The notes beneath the pieces were generated by a model that saw only the letters and a program-made list of their open reading frames with translations, was not told the origin of the DNA and did not search any database. From the NCBI GenBank assembly GCA_935421135.1, contig OW285192.1:13657501-13721500 (forward strand): DNA of 64,000 bases, read 5' to 3'. Shown piece by piece: positions 25,309-36,515 of the stretch. The DNA is from Bugulina stolonifera (taxonomy: Eukaryota; Bryozoa; Gymnolaemata; Cheilostomatida; Bugulidae). The position numbers and the translations under genes are program-made. Numbering within the stretch: position 1 is the first letter of the stretch; each line of letters opens with the position of its first letter.

Positions 25309-25945
25309 TACTCTTACAGGCAGGCAGCTCCAGCTTTGGTCCTTGGACCTTTAGCGCCCGAGCTCATATAAGTCTCTTACTACACTCCTTGCTGAGTATA
25401 AACCTCGGACCTTAGTCGAATCTAGCATCAGGCCTACATTTCCTCTTCAACATAGACACTTTCTACAATCCTACAGAGTCTAAACCATCGGACCTACGTC
25501 GACCCTTGGCTCTTTAATGAGTCCAAGCATCGACCTATGTCCTCTACAATAACTACAAGAGCTTACTTAACTGTTCACTCTTTATGTAATGTGTGGTGGT
25601 TTATCTTGGCAGCCACAACCACTACCAAGCGCTTCCCACACTCATGCTAACATTGGCACCCGTGTGGAACCCTAAGCACAAAACATTACAATATTCTAAG
25701 CATTCATCTACATTGTACCTGTAAATGTACACAAACATATCATAGGTTCTAACCACAGAACATAATGACACTGTTACTGCTTTGGTGGATATTTTAACCA
25801 ACTCTTCTTCACAGAAATCTGTGGCCTGTATTTTTAGATCACTGAGCAACAATATAGAAACTGAGGTTGGTAAGATATAATTTTGCTAATTAAATCTCTC
25901 CTACTTGTAGAAAATGCTGGTAGTGTTAGTTTTAGCACCATTTGT

Positions 25946-26057
25946 CCAATCAGAACTGAGTTTCAGAAAATTAGAAGTATAAAAGGGATTGGTTTCTCAT
26001 GAACTGCATCTGTTGGTTCTCCAGATATCCAAGTTGAGAAACAAGTCAAGTTGAAAG
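25946..26057 (+). promoter_or_regulatory. Core promoter and non-coding exon 1 of gene C
   Basis: CCAATCAG is at 25946-25953 and TATAAAAG at 25978-25985, spaced as in gene B. LTR copy 4 ends only about 260 bp upstream and could influence expression. The exon 1 donor is at 26058 (GTAGGC). Confidence 0.7.
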
Positions 26058-26328
26058 GTAGGCTAAGCACTTTAATTTTCACACACAGGTCTTCAGATTT
26101 ACCTTTTCAACTTTTTAAAATTAACTGAACAGTTTTAAACAGATAGAAAGCTACTAATATGTCCATAAGATATTATATTCTGTGAATTTAATCAAAACAG
26201 CTAAATCATTTTAATTTTTTGCAGGTACATAAAGTAACTTCTTACACCACCTTGTACTCTTTCCTGCTGTGCCCCATTCTGAGCATTTTGTTATTATATA
26301 TCACCTTTACCTTTGTATTTAACTTTAG

Positions 26329-27351
26329 ATGGTGTCAAAGCTAACCATTGCTGTCTTTTGCCTGCTTCTGGTAGTTCTTGTGTCAGCAGGTCCACCTCCA
26401 GTTCAAAGTAAGACCATGATAGCAATGTAGCCTAAGTATCTCTATAATGCACGAGATCGTAATATTCTGATGAAATCTATGACATGATATTTTTTTGTTT
26501 TCATCTATTAAAACATTTTTAAGAAAATGTCATAAATAGTGGAGAGAGAAGCTAAAAAGATTTTATTGAAAGTATTTCAGAAAGGAAAATATTTAGAAGA
26601 ATGCATGTTTCTATTTTTAGTTGACAAGTGTCTCTGCTACAAAAATGCAAAGTACTATGCTCCAGTTTCCCAACATGGATGTAAGACTTATGTGAAGCAC
26701 ACTGCATTCTCCATGCCCAAGATTGTTGACTGTCCTGGTAATCAAGAGTTTGACGTAAGAAAGTGCAGATGCAGACCTGCTCATCTTACTTACTGTCCAA
26801 ATGGTTGCCCTATAATCTACGGACAATACAGAGTAACGAGAGGACGTAAGTTTTATACAATGGACACGTAAAATTGGTAGAGAATAAGTTAGTTGTAAGG
26901 AATTTAAATCTGAGCGGTTTATTAGTATGGTTCCACAACTATATGTGTGAAAGGAAAGCTGACCTAATGCGGCACTGTAGAACCATGTATTTAGATTACA
27001 GGTAGGGATGTGTTAATTTACACAGTTGTGAGGCTAAAGTCCTTGCAATAAGTATAATGGTCCAACCAGACATGCAATTACATTTAAGTTAAATAGTGTT
27101 CACACAAAGACTATTATAGCTAATCGTTGTAGCAGTTCAATGTCAAATAAATCTAGTATCAAATTGTATGTCAAATTGTAGCAAGCTGTTCTACTGGTGG
27201 ATTGACAATAACACCAGTTCCTGGAACTAATTGTCGAAAGTTCAAACAGCAATCTGGTGAATACCAACCGATGGAGTTCACATGTCCTGGTAATCTCAAG
27301 ATAAACATGGATAGTTGTCAGTGTGATGCTTACGCAACATGTACAGTGTAA
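26329..27351 (+). CDS. Gene C: secreted protein with two derived CBM14 domains
   Basis: Coding exons are 26329-26407, 26621-26845 and 27182-27351, giving 157 residues. The signal exon has diverged: it reads MVSKLTIAVFCLLLVVLVSA followed by GPPPVQ, three residues longer than in A and B. The exon-3 donor ends in the same codon as in its paralogues. Domain 1 starts IDKCLCYKNAKYY and is otherwise the A sequence. Domain 2 has C-Q-C instead of C-R-C. The intron before exon 3 is shortened to about 210 bp, against about 555-575 in A and B. A candidate AATAAA is at 27794-27799. Role as for gene A. Confidence 0.8.
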
Positions 27352-28219
27352 GTGCACACCCTCAACTACAAAAGGACGCCGATATTCAGACCAAACAATG
27401 ATTTATGGATAAACAGTACTATACAATAATATCTTTGTTAATTGCTTGATCTACATGTAATTTTACATACCATGTATACAACATAAAGGTTGAGTGAGTT
27501 GAATGCTATTATATTGTGTACTTTCACCATTTGCTAGTTGTTTACCAAATATATATGTATAATAAAAAATATACTATCATGTCTGTTTTGATTGCTTTAA
27601 ACCACAAAATATGAGATAAAATAAACGTAGCACCTAGAAAGAGTCCAGGTTTAACTTGACTACTTCTTATACTCACAGATTGTTGGTAACAGTAGATGTA
27701 CATGTATATCTGGTCACAAAATGCACACGTTGTAATGAGCTAAATAACATTACAGGCGATGATATCAAGGTTGTCATTTCTAATCAACACCTGAATAAAC
27801 TTTTCTTTGACATTTTGAATTTGCCAATTTGAACTGTAAGTAAAATTGTTGTTGGGATATACATGTACATGTAGAAGTTTATACCAATAAAAATTGTGCC
27901 TCAATTGTGTACAATAATTGGTATTCACCATAAAAAGTTGATGCTGTGCAAAACACAACATGAGAGAAATAGATGTAGTATTGAGGAAAATTATTTGCAT
28001 ATTTACAGATAGTCTATTCTAAACTATGATACTTGGACCCCTCAGTTAGCTACAGCTTTGTACATTTTTTTAATCTAGGGTACAATATTGAGTCTAGTGG
28101 AATGTCACAAATAACAACCAAAGAAGATAGCTTCTCGAACTTCAACTTTAACAATTGACAAAGTGCAATGTACATATTATAGAGTAGCTATAAGACGTTC
28201 ACAGTTTCTCAAAAATTGA

Positions 28220-28785
28220 ATGTTTTCAGAAACTACATGTTTGCTGTACTCTATTCTTTTGTGTAATAGAGCCACGTTGCTTTATTTGAGCCAACTAGCA
28301 TAAAGATAAGTACTAAATAATTATTGATTAAATATATTGTTGTAATATATTTATACACTTCTTAGTGAGCTATTAACTATTCATTCTGTTTAGAATGCTT
28401 TCACTGTACATGTATATACATTGTAACTATTTGATTTATACACAACCATCTACATTGTCGACTATGACAGTTGGACACTGTGGCTGCTAGTTTTTTGTAA
28501 TGCTGCATATCTAGCAATATGGAGACATGGACTGCAAGCTGTTACTCTACCTTCATTATAACATGCATCTACATTTCCAATCTCTCTGGTAAATTAACAA
28601 CGCAATTGGTAACATTCCTACTTTTGTTTTATAGTCAAAGTCTGGTAGTGTAGTTATAATTGGCTACTATTGGCTAATTGCTTACTATTTGAATTTTGTA
28701 GAATGTTGTGGAAGTAACTCTTACTTACACTGTTTCTTTTACACGAGTATTTATTTCAATGTTTTCTCATCACCCAAGGTGATAT
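28220..28785. other. Spacer between unit 3 and the pentraxin gene
   Basis: AT-rich sequence without a recognised exon or known repeat. Confidence 0.4.
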
Positions 28786-31700
28786 ATGGATTATATAATT
28801 TGTCTGCACTTTACTTGCTGCATAAGTATTATAGCAGGCTGCATACAGTTAATAGGTACACAGATTAGGTATCATAAGGGTGCAGACTCGACTACCATCA
28901 ATAGAATAATACATTATATTTTATTATTATGGAAAATAAAAATAGTATGTTCAGATAATTGCTTCGTGTTTCCAATGTAATGTACTTGTGGGCTACACAT
29001 ACATGATTTACACACAGACTGAAATTTCAGTTTCACTATGTGCAGCTGGCAATGCTAGCAATTAGTTTGGTTTCCACTTTTATTTTTAAATTTTATTTTT
29101 AAATTTTTTTAAGACGTTGAACAAATAATTGAAATTTTCAATAATATACTCTTTCAAGAAATCCAAACAACTTGGTTGTCTGGAATTAATCTACATGTTC
29201 TACATGTACAATCAATTATGATTACTATTTTGATAACATGGGATCTATGGTTGCAATTGGATCAATAAGCTCGGAGTTACTCAATGAAGTGGCTAAAGTC
29301 CAACCCTGTAACTCTTTTGCAAAGCTCATATCTGTTTATGTACAATGTGCATGTTTAATGAGTGTTTATATTGATCATTTTATAGATGCATTGGAAATTG
29401 AACAATCTGTTTATACCCAACATCAAGACATTACCAGATTTCTCTACCAGAAGGAGCTGCCAGAATTGTCGGAATTGACTGTTTGCTTTAAACTGAATGC
29501 AGAGCCTGACCAGCCTAGTAGCCTTGGACATCTTGTTAGCATAGCAACTAGTAGTAGGTTGCTTGTTTAATCAACACGGTAGTGTAGATACAATTAAGAA
29601 GTTATGATTTGCACGTTTCTATGAGCTAAGATTTATGATGACTCATATCATAATACTTTAATACTTATCAGGGTTTTGTGAAGATCATAGTAATTAATAT
29701 CACAAAATACTTCTGGAACTACAGTGTAAATGCCTGTGACTAACTTATAGAACAATACTTTAATAGCTATACATAGTTTAAACAATTTTACATGTATATT
29801 CAGGAAGCAATTGCAAATCAAACGTCACTGTAATTGGTATGGCTCTGCTAATATCTGTTGAACCCAAATGATTTTCCCATCAATTGCGTGAGGCCTCCAA
29901 CAAAGAGGGTCTGAAATTTGGAGCTACATGTAGATGTTCATATTCTGGGTAATGTTGGGGCAAGGTTTGTAGAAAACGAGACCAAACTCTGATGTCCATA
30001 ATATGATTTGATAAACAGTTTGTATGAAAACAAAGTTCAGTTATTGCAGTACAATGTACATGTACATGTAATGAATTATTCATTAGAATGGTATGTAGGG
30101 GAAGGCGGGGTAAGTTGTGCCAATTTTTTATTTTTTCATCTCTAAACTGCAGTTTTGATGCTAGGTACACCAAAATACACCCTCTAAAAGACATCTTGAC
30201 ATTGAAATTAGTCACAAAAGCACACAATAATCCAAGTTGTATTTGTTTCAGAAATTGAAGTTTTTTAAATGCACTCAGCTGGCACAACTTACCCCATTGT
30301 TGGGGTAAGTTGTGCCATTCAAATTTTTCATCGGGGTAAGTTGTGCCATGATAAAACTATCATTTAAAATTGCAAGTTCGCATATAAACAGTTCTCAACA
30401 ATAATGGAGACTATACTTTTCATTTTTCCATAACTATGTTAACATTACCATATCAAAATATAACCATATAGCATGCCAATTGCACTGCATGCAGTTGATG
30501 CATCATTTGCTAAATTTTTCACTCAATTGGGAAGGCCATGGAAGCAGTTAGCCAGAGCCACAATGTGTTCTGCTAGCATAAGACTCTTGTTCATGGCTGA
30601 AGACAGTGTGCAGCTGCTGTATTTTGGTACTCGCACTCTTTATTGTTGAATGACGGGCCAAAGTCATTCTATTTATACCACATTTCTCGGCGGCAGCTCT
30701 AATGCTGATCGTTTTTTGTTTAACAAGGTGCTCTGCTTGAGACCACTGCTCTTCTGTTATGTAGCCTATTTTGTTTTTGTACTATCGCTATTCCATGGCA
30801 TTTTGCTCAAGCTAAAAACAATGCATGTTTCTAGTTTAATATGGTTAATGACAGTCACTACTCACACTGATAATTTCATTAAAAATTTTTCTTTTAAATT
30901 TATTTAAAACGTAAAACAATTACATTATTGTCTATATATTTTATTAAAGAAGTGCTTAAAACCACAAATTAAATATTTGGTTTAAATACTGAACAAATTT
31001 TGGTACATGGGGTAAGTTGTGCCATGGCACAACTTAACCCATGACCCTGGCACAACTTGCCCCAAATGATGCTTTTAAAAAAAATTTGACAGAAAGAAAA
31101 AAACTTTACTCTGATTATAATAATTTAGAACTAAAAATGACCACTATCTATGTACCAAATCATGTGCTGATGCTTAGTATTACATACCAGTTGGTAATAA
31201 AAAAATTCAAGTCTAAACTTGGGGTTAGAAATTTACTTTTGGTTGAAAATTCAGTAAATATCCAATGGCTGCTTTCCATGTGGATGAAAACTTTAGATTT
31301 CCAGGCAAGATGGCTGATACTCTTTGTTTGTTGCATGTAAGTGAGAACAACTCACTAACATGTAATTATAGGGTCTAAAGGGCACTGGCACAACTTACCC
31401 CATGGCACAACTTACCCCACCTTCCCCTAGGCCCCAACTCTGGCATAATCAATAGGATTCTGTTGTTAGTGCACAGCTCAGGGTAATTGACAGCCTCGCA
31501 CTGGCTCAAGGGGAGACTACATACTCACCCCCTCATTCACCCACCCACCTAATCACCCACCCAATCACCCACCCAATCACTCACCCACCCAATCACCCAC
31601 TCACAGTTTAATGTGTATGTAGAATGGTAGATATACAATGTACAGTGTGTATAATTATTTATATGTATATTTTATGTAAATATAAAGATCATATACAGTA

Positions 31701-33734
31701 AATTGCTACATTATGCTTGCTACAGACGAATCAAATGATTGGTTGCTTGGATTTAACGATGAAGACCTCTTCATCTATCTACACGGTGCAAAGACAGTAT
31801 ACCATTCAGTTTCCTCAGGCAGGCTTCTAGACGCGCTTTTAGGCTGGCATACAATTTGCCTCACATGGAAAGCTGGAGGAAGTCTAAATGTGAGAATGAA
31901 CCTGAAATAGTTTCACCCTATTGAGGCTATTGAGCCCTGTTAAGGCCTTTTCTCACGTTTTATCTTCCATCAATTTGGGCATGGTAACAGAAGGCTTCAC
32001 TGTAGCGAAGCTCAGTGTGAAGGGGAGAAGGTCATTGCCGATAAGCCACTGTTTACTGGAATTGCGTTTCCTAAAACTTTAGTCTACTACATTCAAAAGT
32101 GGAATAGAAAAAATCTCATGAAATAAGAAATGTGAATTTGATGCATGTTTGACGAACACTAGATGCCCCGTAGTGCCACTTGTTCAGCTCATTAACTATT
32201 ATGACTAATAAAATATATTGGTAAATACAGGACTACATGAATATTATTCATATGTTTGGGTACTTTTTACTGCTAATGCTTTTCTTGTACACCTGGTATA
32301 TCACTGTATTTAAAAACATTGTTCATTTTATTTCCTCATATTTGTCGATGTATACTATTTGTTTATTTCTTTCATTTATAGTTGTATGCTGATTACTATA
32401 CTCCTGGGCTAATGGAACTGCAAGTCTCTAAAAAATTTCCCAGTAGCACACCAATCAAGGAAGGTGGTGCCCTTATTATGCTACATGATCAGGATAGTTT
32501 GTGTGAGTTTTCTTCCTGCTGAAAGATGTAGTTCTCCTCTAAGAAACAGAATAACTATGTCTTCTAAAGTACTGAAGCTTGAAGTCTAAATTTGTGAAAT
32601 TATTTTTTAATACATTTGTAAAATGTATTATTATATTATGTGGTTAATATGATCTTACAATGTATTGCATTATGTACTATTGTATTATGTATTATTGTAT
32701 TATGTATTATTATATATGGTTAATATGATCTTACATTGTATGCAAGTGAAAGAACATAATGAGAAGGAATGTTTCAGTTGGTGGGTTAGATGCCTCGCAA
32801 TTGACTCTGGCCAATATCACATGGATAAACATTTGGGACTATGAAATGTCAGCTGAAGAGATCCATGCATTGGGGTGTAGAGCTCAAGGGAATCTTGTCA
32901 GTATGAAGACCATACAGATAATGGGAGATTCTGCCTTCTACAGTGACTTACCATGTGAAGGTAAGAAGACAATGTGTAGAAACAGAAACTTAAATAATGC
33001 TCCAGAATGGTAGTTAATGTATTCAGATAGTCAGGGCAGTAAGCTTAGGTGTACATGCATGGTGGAACGTTCAAGCGTGCCAAAGGTTGGAGACCAAATG
33101 ACTAACTATGTAACTACTAAATGATGAATGAAAAATCCCTCCATGACCATGTCCATATTGTGCATATAGAACCTGAAGCCTGAGGTTTGGTGAACTTCAA
33201 TACTCCAATACTTCAATAGAGTAAATTTAAATAGACTATTGCTTCGAGGCCTATTGCAATTATAGAATGTAGTTTAGAGTAATAGATTTGTAATTATCTG
33301 CAATATTGATTAGGAAATATCTTAACCTTTCCTAAAGCAAGCCTTTTGTTGATAAAATTATATTTGAGCAGCAAGGAAATGACATCTCAAATCTCTATTC
33401 TGTAATACCATATCATTTCCTTAGGTTAACTACTTTGATTACAGAAACTGGAATCTTTGAAAAGATGTGGAGTACAAGAAATCAGCAAATGACACTCTGC
33501 AAGCTACCTGGCCGACGACTGATGAGCTATGTTGAATCAACAACCACTGTATCGTCACCTGCTGGCTGTGTTAAGTTGTGTGTGAAGAGTCCAAGCTGTT
33601 ACTCAGTCAACTATCATAAGCCAACCGGTAGTTGTGAGTTAAATGATGTTACAGATGTAGAATCCAACTTAGTAGAAGGTCCAGAGGCAGAAGACTATCT
33701 ACACTTTACTTCACAGAAATTTGTCGAGGGCTAA
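28786..33734 (+). CDS. Gene D: secreted pentraxin-PAN domain protein
   Basis: Supported exons are 29386-29550, 31726-31889, 32382-32502, 32778-32960 and 33445-33734; all phases agree. The first four encode one pentraxin domain of about 210 residues. The LTVCF cysteine pairs with that in HTICLTW. ATNESND stands where C-reactive protein has its Asp-Asn calcium ligands. A DQDSLFGGLDASQ block matches the calcium-binding E-Q-D loop, with D-Q-D here. The last exon encodes a PAN/apple-like domain (GCVKLCVKSPSCYSVNY and SCELND). The start is uncertain: 28786-28855 encodes a hydrophobic, signal-like peptide (MDYIICLHFTCC...) in the right phase, but its donor (GTACAC) is weak. Probably a secreted pattern-recognition lectin; ligand unknown. 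AATAAA lies at 33806-33811. Confidence 0.75.
30098..31427. mobile_element. Non-autonomous DNA transposon with repeated subterminal motif
   Basis: The terminal inverted repeats begin GGGGAAGG and run about 24 bp with one mismatch. TA flanks both ends (30096-30097, 31428-31429). The 16-base motif GGGGTAAGTTGTGCCA, exact or with one or two changes, occurs nine times: plus-oriented near 30105, 30302, 30333 and 31010, inverted near 30283, 31025, 31048, 31386 and 31402. No transposase is encoded. It lies in the intron of gene D between 29550 and 31726. The motif array looks like transposase-binding sites. Confidence 0.85.
31525..31604. repeat. 12-bp tandem repeat CCAATCACCCAC
   Basis: About six imperfect copies in the gene D intron, ending about 120 bp before the exon at 31726. 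Confidence 0.8.
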
Positions 33735-33805
33735 CAGTATATGCAAAGGTTAACACATTTGCTCTTTATGAGGCATCTATATAAATTTGCTTCTTTGATA
33801 AAATT

Positions 33806-33811
33806 AATAAA
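33806..33811 (+). terminator. Poly(A) signal of gene D
   Basis: AATAAA lies 72 bases after the gene D stop codon. Confidence 0.55.
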
Positions 33812-36501
33812 CAATGCCGTGATCGCCTTGACCATATTCATGTGATATGTTGCATAAACCGAATGATTACATGTATAATATAACTCCTTGATATAACTAT
33901 TACTAACAATTAGATTTTCCTATCCGTATTCTTTGAGTTAGATATGCTAATGTTTAAAAATTACAACTATGTTGACGCTTATACTATGCATCTACTTCTG
34001 AATATTACCTTGATGTTATCTTCACTTCATGCGAAAAGATATAATGCAATTTTCAGTAGCTCTTATGAGCTGACAGTTACTAATTTTCAAACATGTGTTG
34101 ATCTGCTCAACCTTTTCTTTATGTTAAATAGTAAACATTGGTTGCTATAGCAATCTTAATTGAATAGCTGTAGGTATAATCTCTATCATCAGCTTATTAG
34201 GCTAAGCCAAACAGAAGAAGTGGGCACTTTACTAGCAAGCTGCTACCCTACTTACTCTATGAAATATATCCACGTTTTGTGCTTCTAGAATATTTCAGGT
34301 ACAAATGTTTTATTTTTGGTGATTTAAGACAATGCTTTTACAATAAATTGCTAACACCTGAAGTAATAAGCTCTCAAGTGATATCTCTAAATTTTTTGGT
34401 ACCAAGTGACAAAATTTACTTCAGTAAATTGTGACGAATATTTATGACAGAAATGAGGTCAAGTAAATAATTGTTGCATGAATGCTTAGAATGGCCCAAT
34501 AGTCATCCAATGACAAACTGGCCGATGCTATTATACCTATGTAGTGTAGTTTCTAGTTACATGTACAGGGCTGTCCAGCGTAAATTAAACTGAAGTTGCC
34601 TGCTCTCTATATTGAAAAAATATGAGAGAGGACAACTTTGCATTATTACTTTTTCTCTCTTTATAGTGCATTATTTGTATTACAGCAAAAAGTCATATTA
34701 GCTGAAAATGCAACCGATTAATAATATCATAGCTAATCACTGTTTTTATCAAAATCATAGACAATTGATTTGTTTTTTTAACATAGAAACGCAGCAAATC
34801 ATCTCACCACTTGTATAAAGTGAAACCAATACTTTTAACCTGTTTGCTGGCTGCAGATTGAAGGATAGTACAAGTAAATACTATAGCCATCCCACCATGC
34901 TCATCGCTACTCTGCCCACAACTTAAACTATCTCATTACTAACTATGTATTTAGTTAGCAGTATTAGTTATGTGTACATAATTATTATCCTTCCAGAGTA
35001 AGCAGTTCTTATGCAGAGTACTCATATGCTACTGATTATGTTAAATAGCTGTCCTTTCCCAACTATGGTATTGGGAGAGGACAACTTCATAATATAGTCA
35101 ATAGCCTCATGTGTGTGCCGGTGGTTTGTCATGTTGCTGACTTGTATTTTTGCTGTAAAAACTTACGTTTTAGCAGAACTGCTCAGTCAAGTCAGTTTAT
35201 CGAGGCTGTATCAGAAGTAGGGCCTGGGTTCTAGTATTGGTTAAAAATTATTAAAAACCCGTCAGTGCTACAATATAGTACAGTCATTGGCATAGAGCTA
35301 TTTCATATAGCCTCAGTACCTCTTACAACACAATTACCATAATAATCTACTGTCGGACTGGTACTGAGGATGGTCTTGCAGATGATGCATTACCAGGTCT
35401 ACTAGATAACAAGCAAAGCCCCAGCTTGCTACTAGCAGTAAAAGTGGTCACTGTGGTGTTGAAGTGATTTTGAAAGCAAATATGGAAATTTGTTTGTGAG
35501 CAAAAACGTGTGACCAAACAATAATATTATTAGAAGATGTCTGCATGCGACATTCTTATTACTACAATATGAATCACAATCTATAGACTACCCTGTTCCC
35601 TTATTCATAAAACATTTAACAAAACAGGATAAATGTTAGATCAAACAATATAATTAGAAGATGGTTGCATATGACATTCCTATTACTACAACATAGATCG
35701 CAATAATAATATATACTACACTGTTCCCTTATTTATCAAGCAAGGTAAACAGGATAAACTATGTCCATCTTGATACCACCAAGCAAAGTGTACATTGTAG
35801 AATATGAAGTGATTAATCCATCTTACGATAACGGATTACATGTATTCCGCCTCCCGATAAGATGGTTAACAGCCTTGTAATATATTGTGCAAACTTAAAG
35901 TAAAGAGATTTCTATAATGCTCTGACTGTCACATTGTATTTCCTCAGGGTCATTTATTAGAACAGTTCTTCAGGAGATGGAGGTGCATTCACCGCAGGTC
36001 ACGTCCTGGTCAGTGTTTGAAACCGGATGTGGGGTAACTATGCATCATGTATGCCTTCTATTAATCAATCGCCTATCAATCTACCAGGGTGATACACACA
36101 TACAGATATTGATTACTGAGTGTATTCTATTTATTGCTGTGCAGTTGCTTTATTTTGCAGTACATATTCTATCGCTAAGAGAAAATAGTTGATAATACAC
36201 TTTTCTAACTCACGGCAGCCACATCTACACAGATTTATCTGTACATCAGATTATAAGGTGAGCGTTTCACTAGCTCTATTACTACCTGGCCACAGTTTAG
36301 ATGTTTCCAACATAGGAATCGTGATTTTTGTATCTCAGAGAATAATAGTCATGCACATTGTACACGTAAATGTAAAACTCATGTTCTTGCATGGTCTTCC
36401 AAAAAGATATTGTTGTTAATATTGAAATTGTTGCTGCTATTCTGTGATAGTACCATGGGCTGGTAAACTTGCTATCATTGTATGTTGGACAATTATTTTA
36501 G
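33812..36501. other. Intergenic between genes D and E
   Basis: No supported exon. A duplicated segment of about 127 bp is visible at 35512-35638 and 35639-35765 (both contain ATTACTACAA and CTGTTCCCTTATT). A short hairpin of the form TCCTTTCCCAAC...TTGGGAGAGGA lies at 35052-35084. The 5' UTR exons of gene E probably lie near the right end. Confidence 0.45.
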
Positions 36502-36515
36502 ATACAGCACACATT

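Larger units (their letters stand above)
23898..25689 (+). mobile_element. Solo LTR (family L), copy 4, with nested MITE
   Basis: It starts TGTGGTGTTCC and ends CATTAC, with a perfect AATAT duplication at 23893-23897 and 25690-25694. The empty site is visible in unit 1 near 7555. Removal of the insert at about 24475-25308 leaves about 955 bp, matching copy 2 most closely. An AATAAA signal lies in CTCTAATAAAGCAAC near 24440. Confidence 0.8.
21180..28220 (+). repeat. Tandem segmental unit 3 (contains gene C)
   Basis: The opening module is present twice, at 21197-21350 and 21755-21905 (offset 558), a local duplication inside this unit. Later parts match unit 1 up to about 10700 (27980-28220 with 10180-10700). 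LTR copy 4 interrupts it at 23898-25689. It is the most diverged unit outside the exons. Confidence 0.75.
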
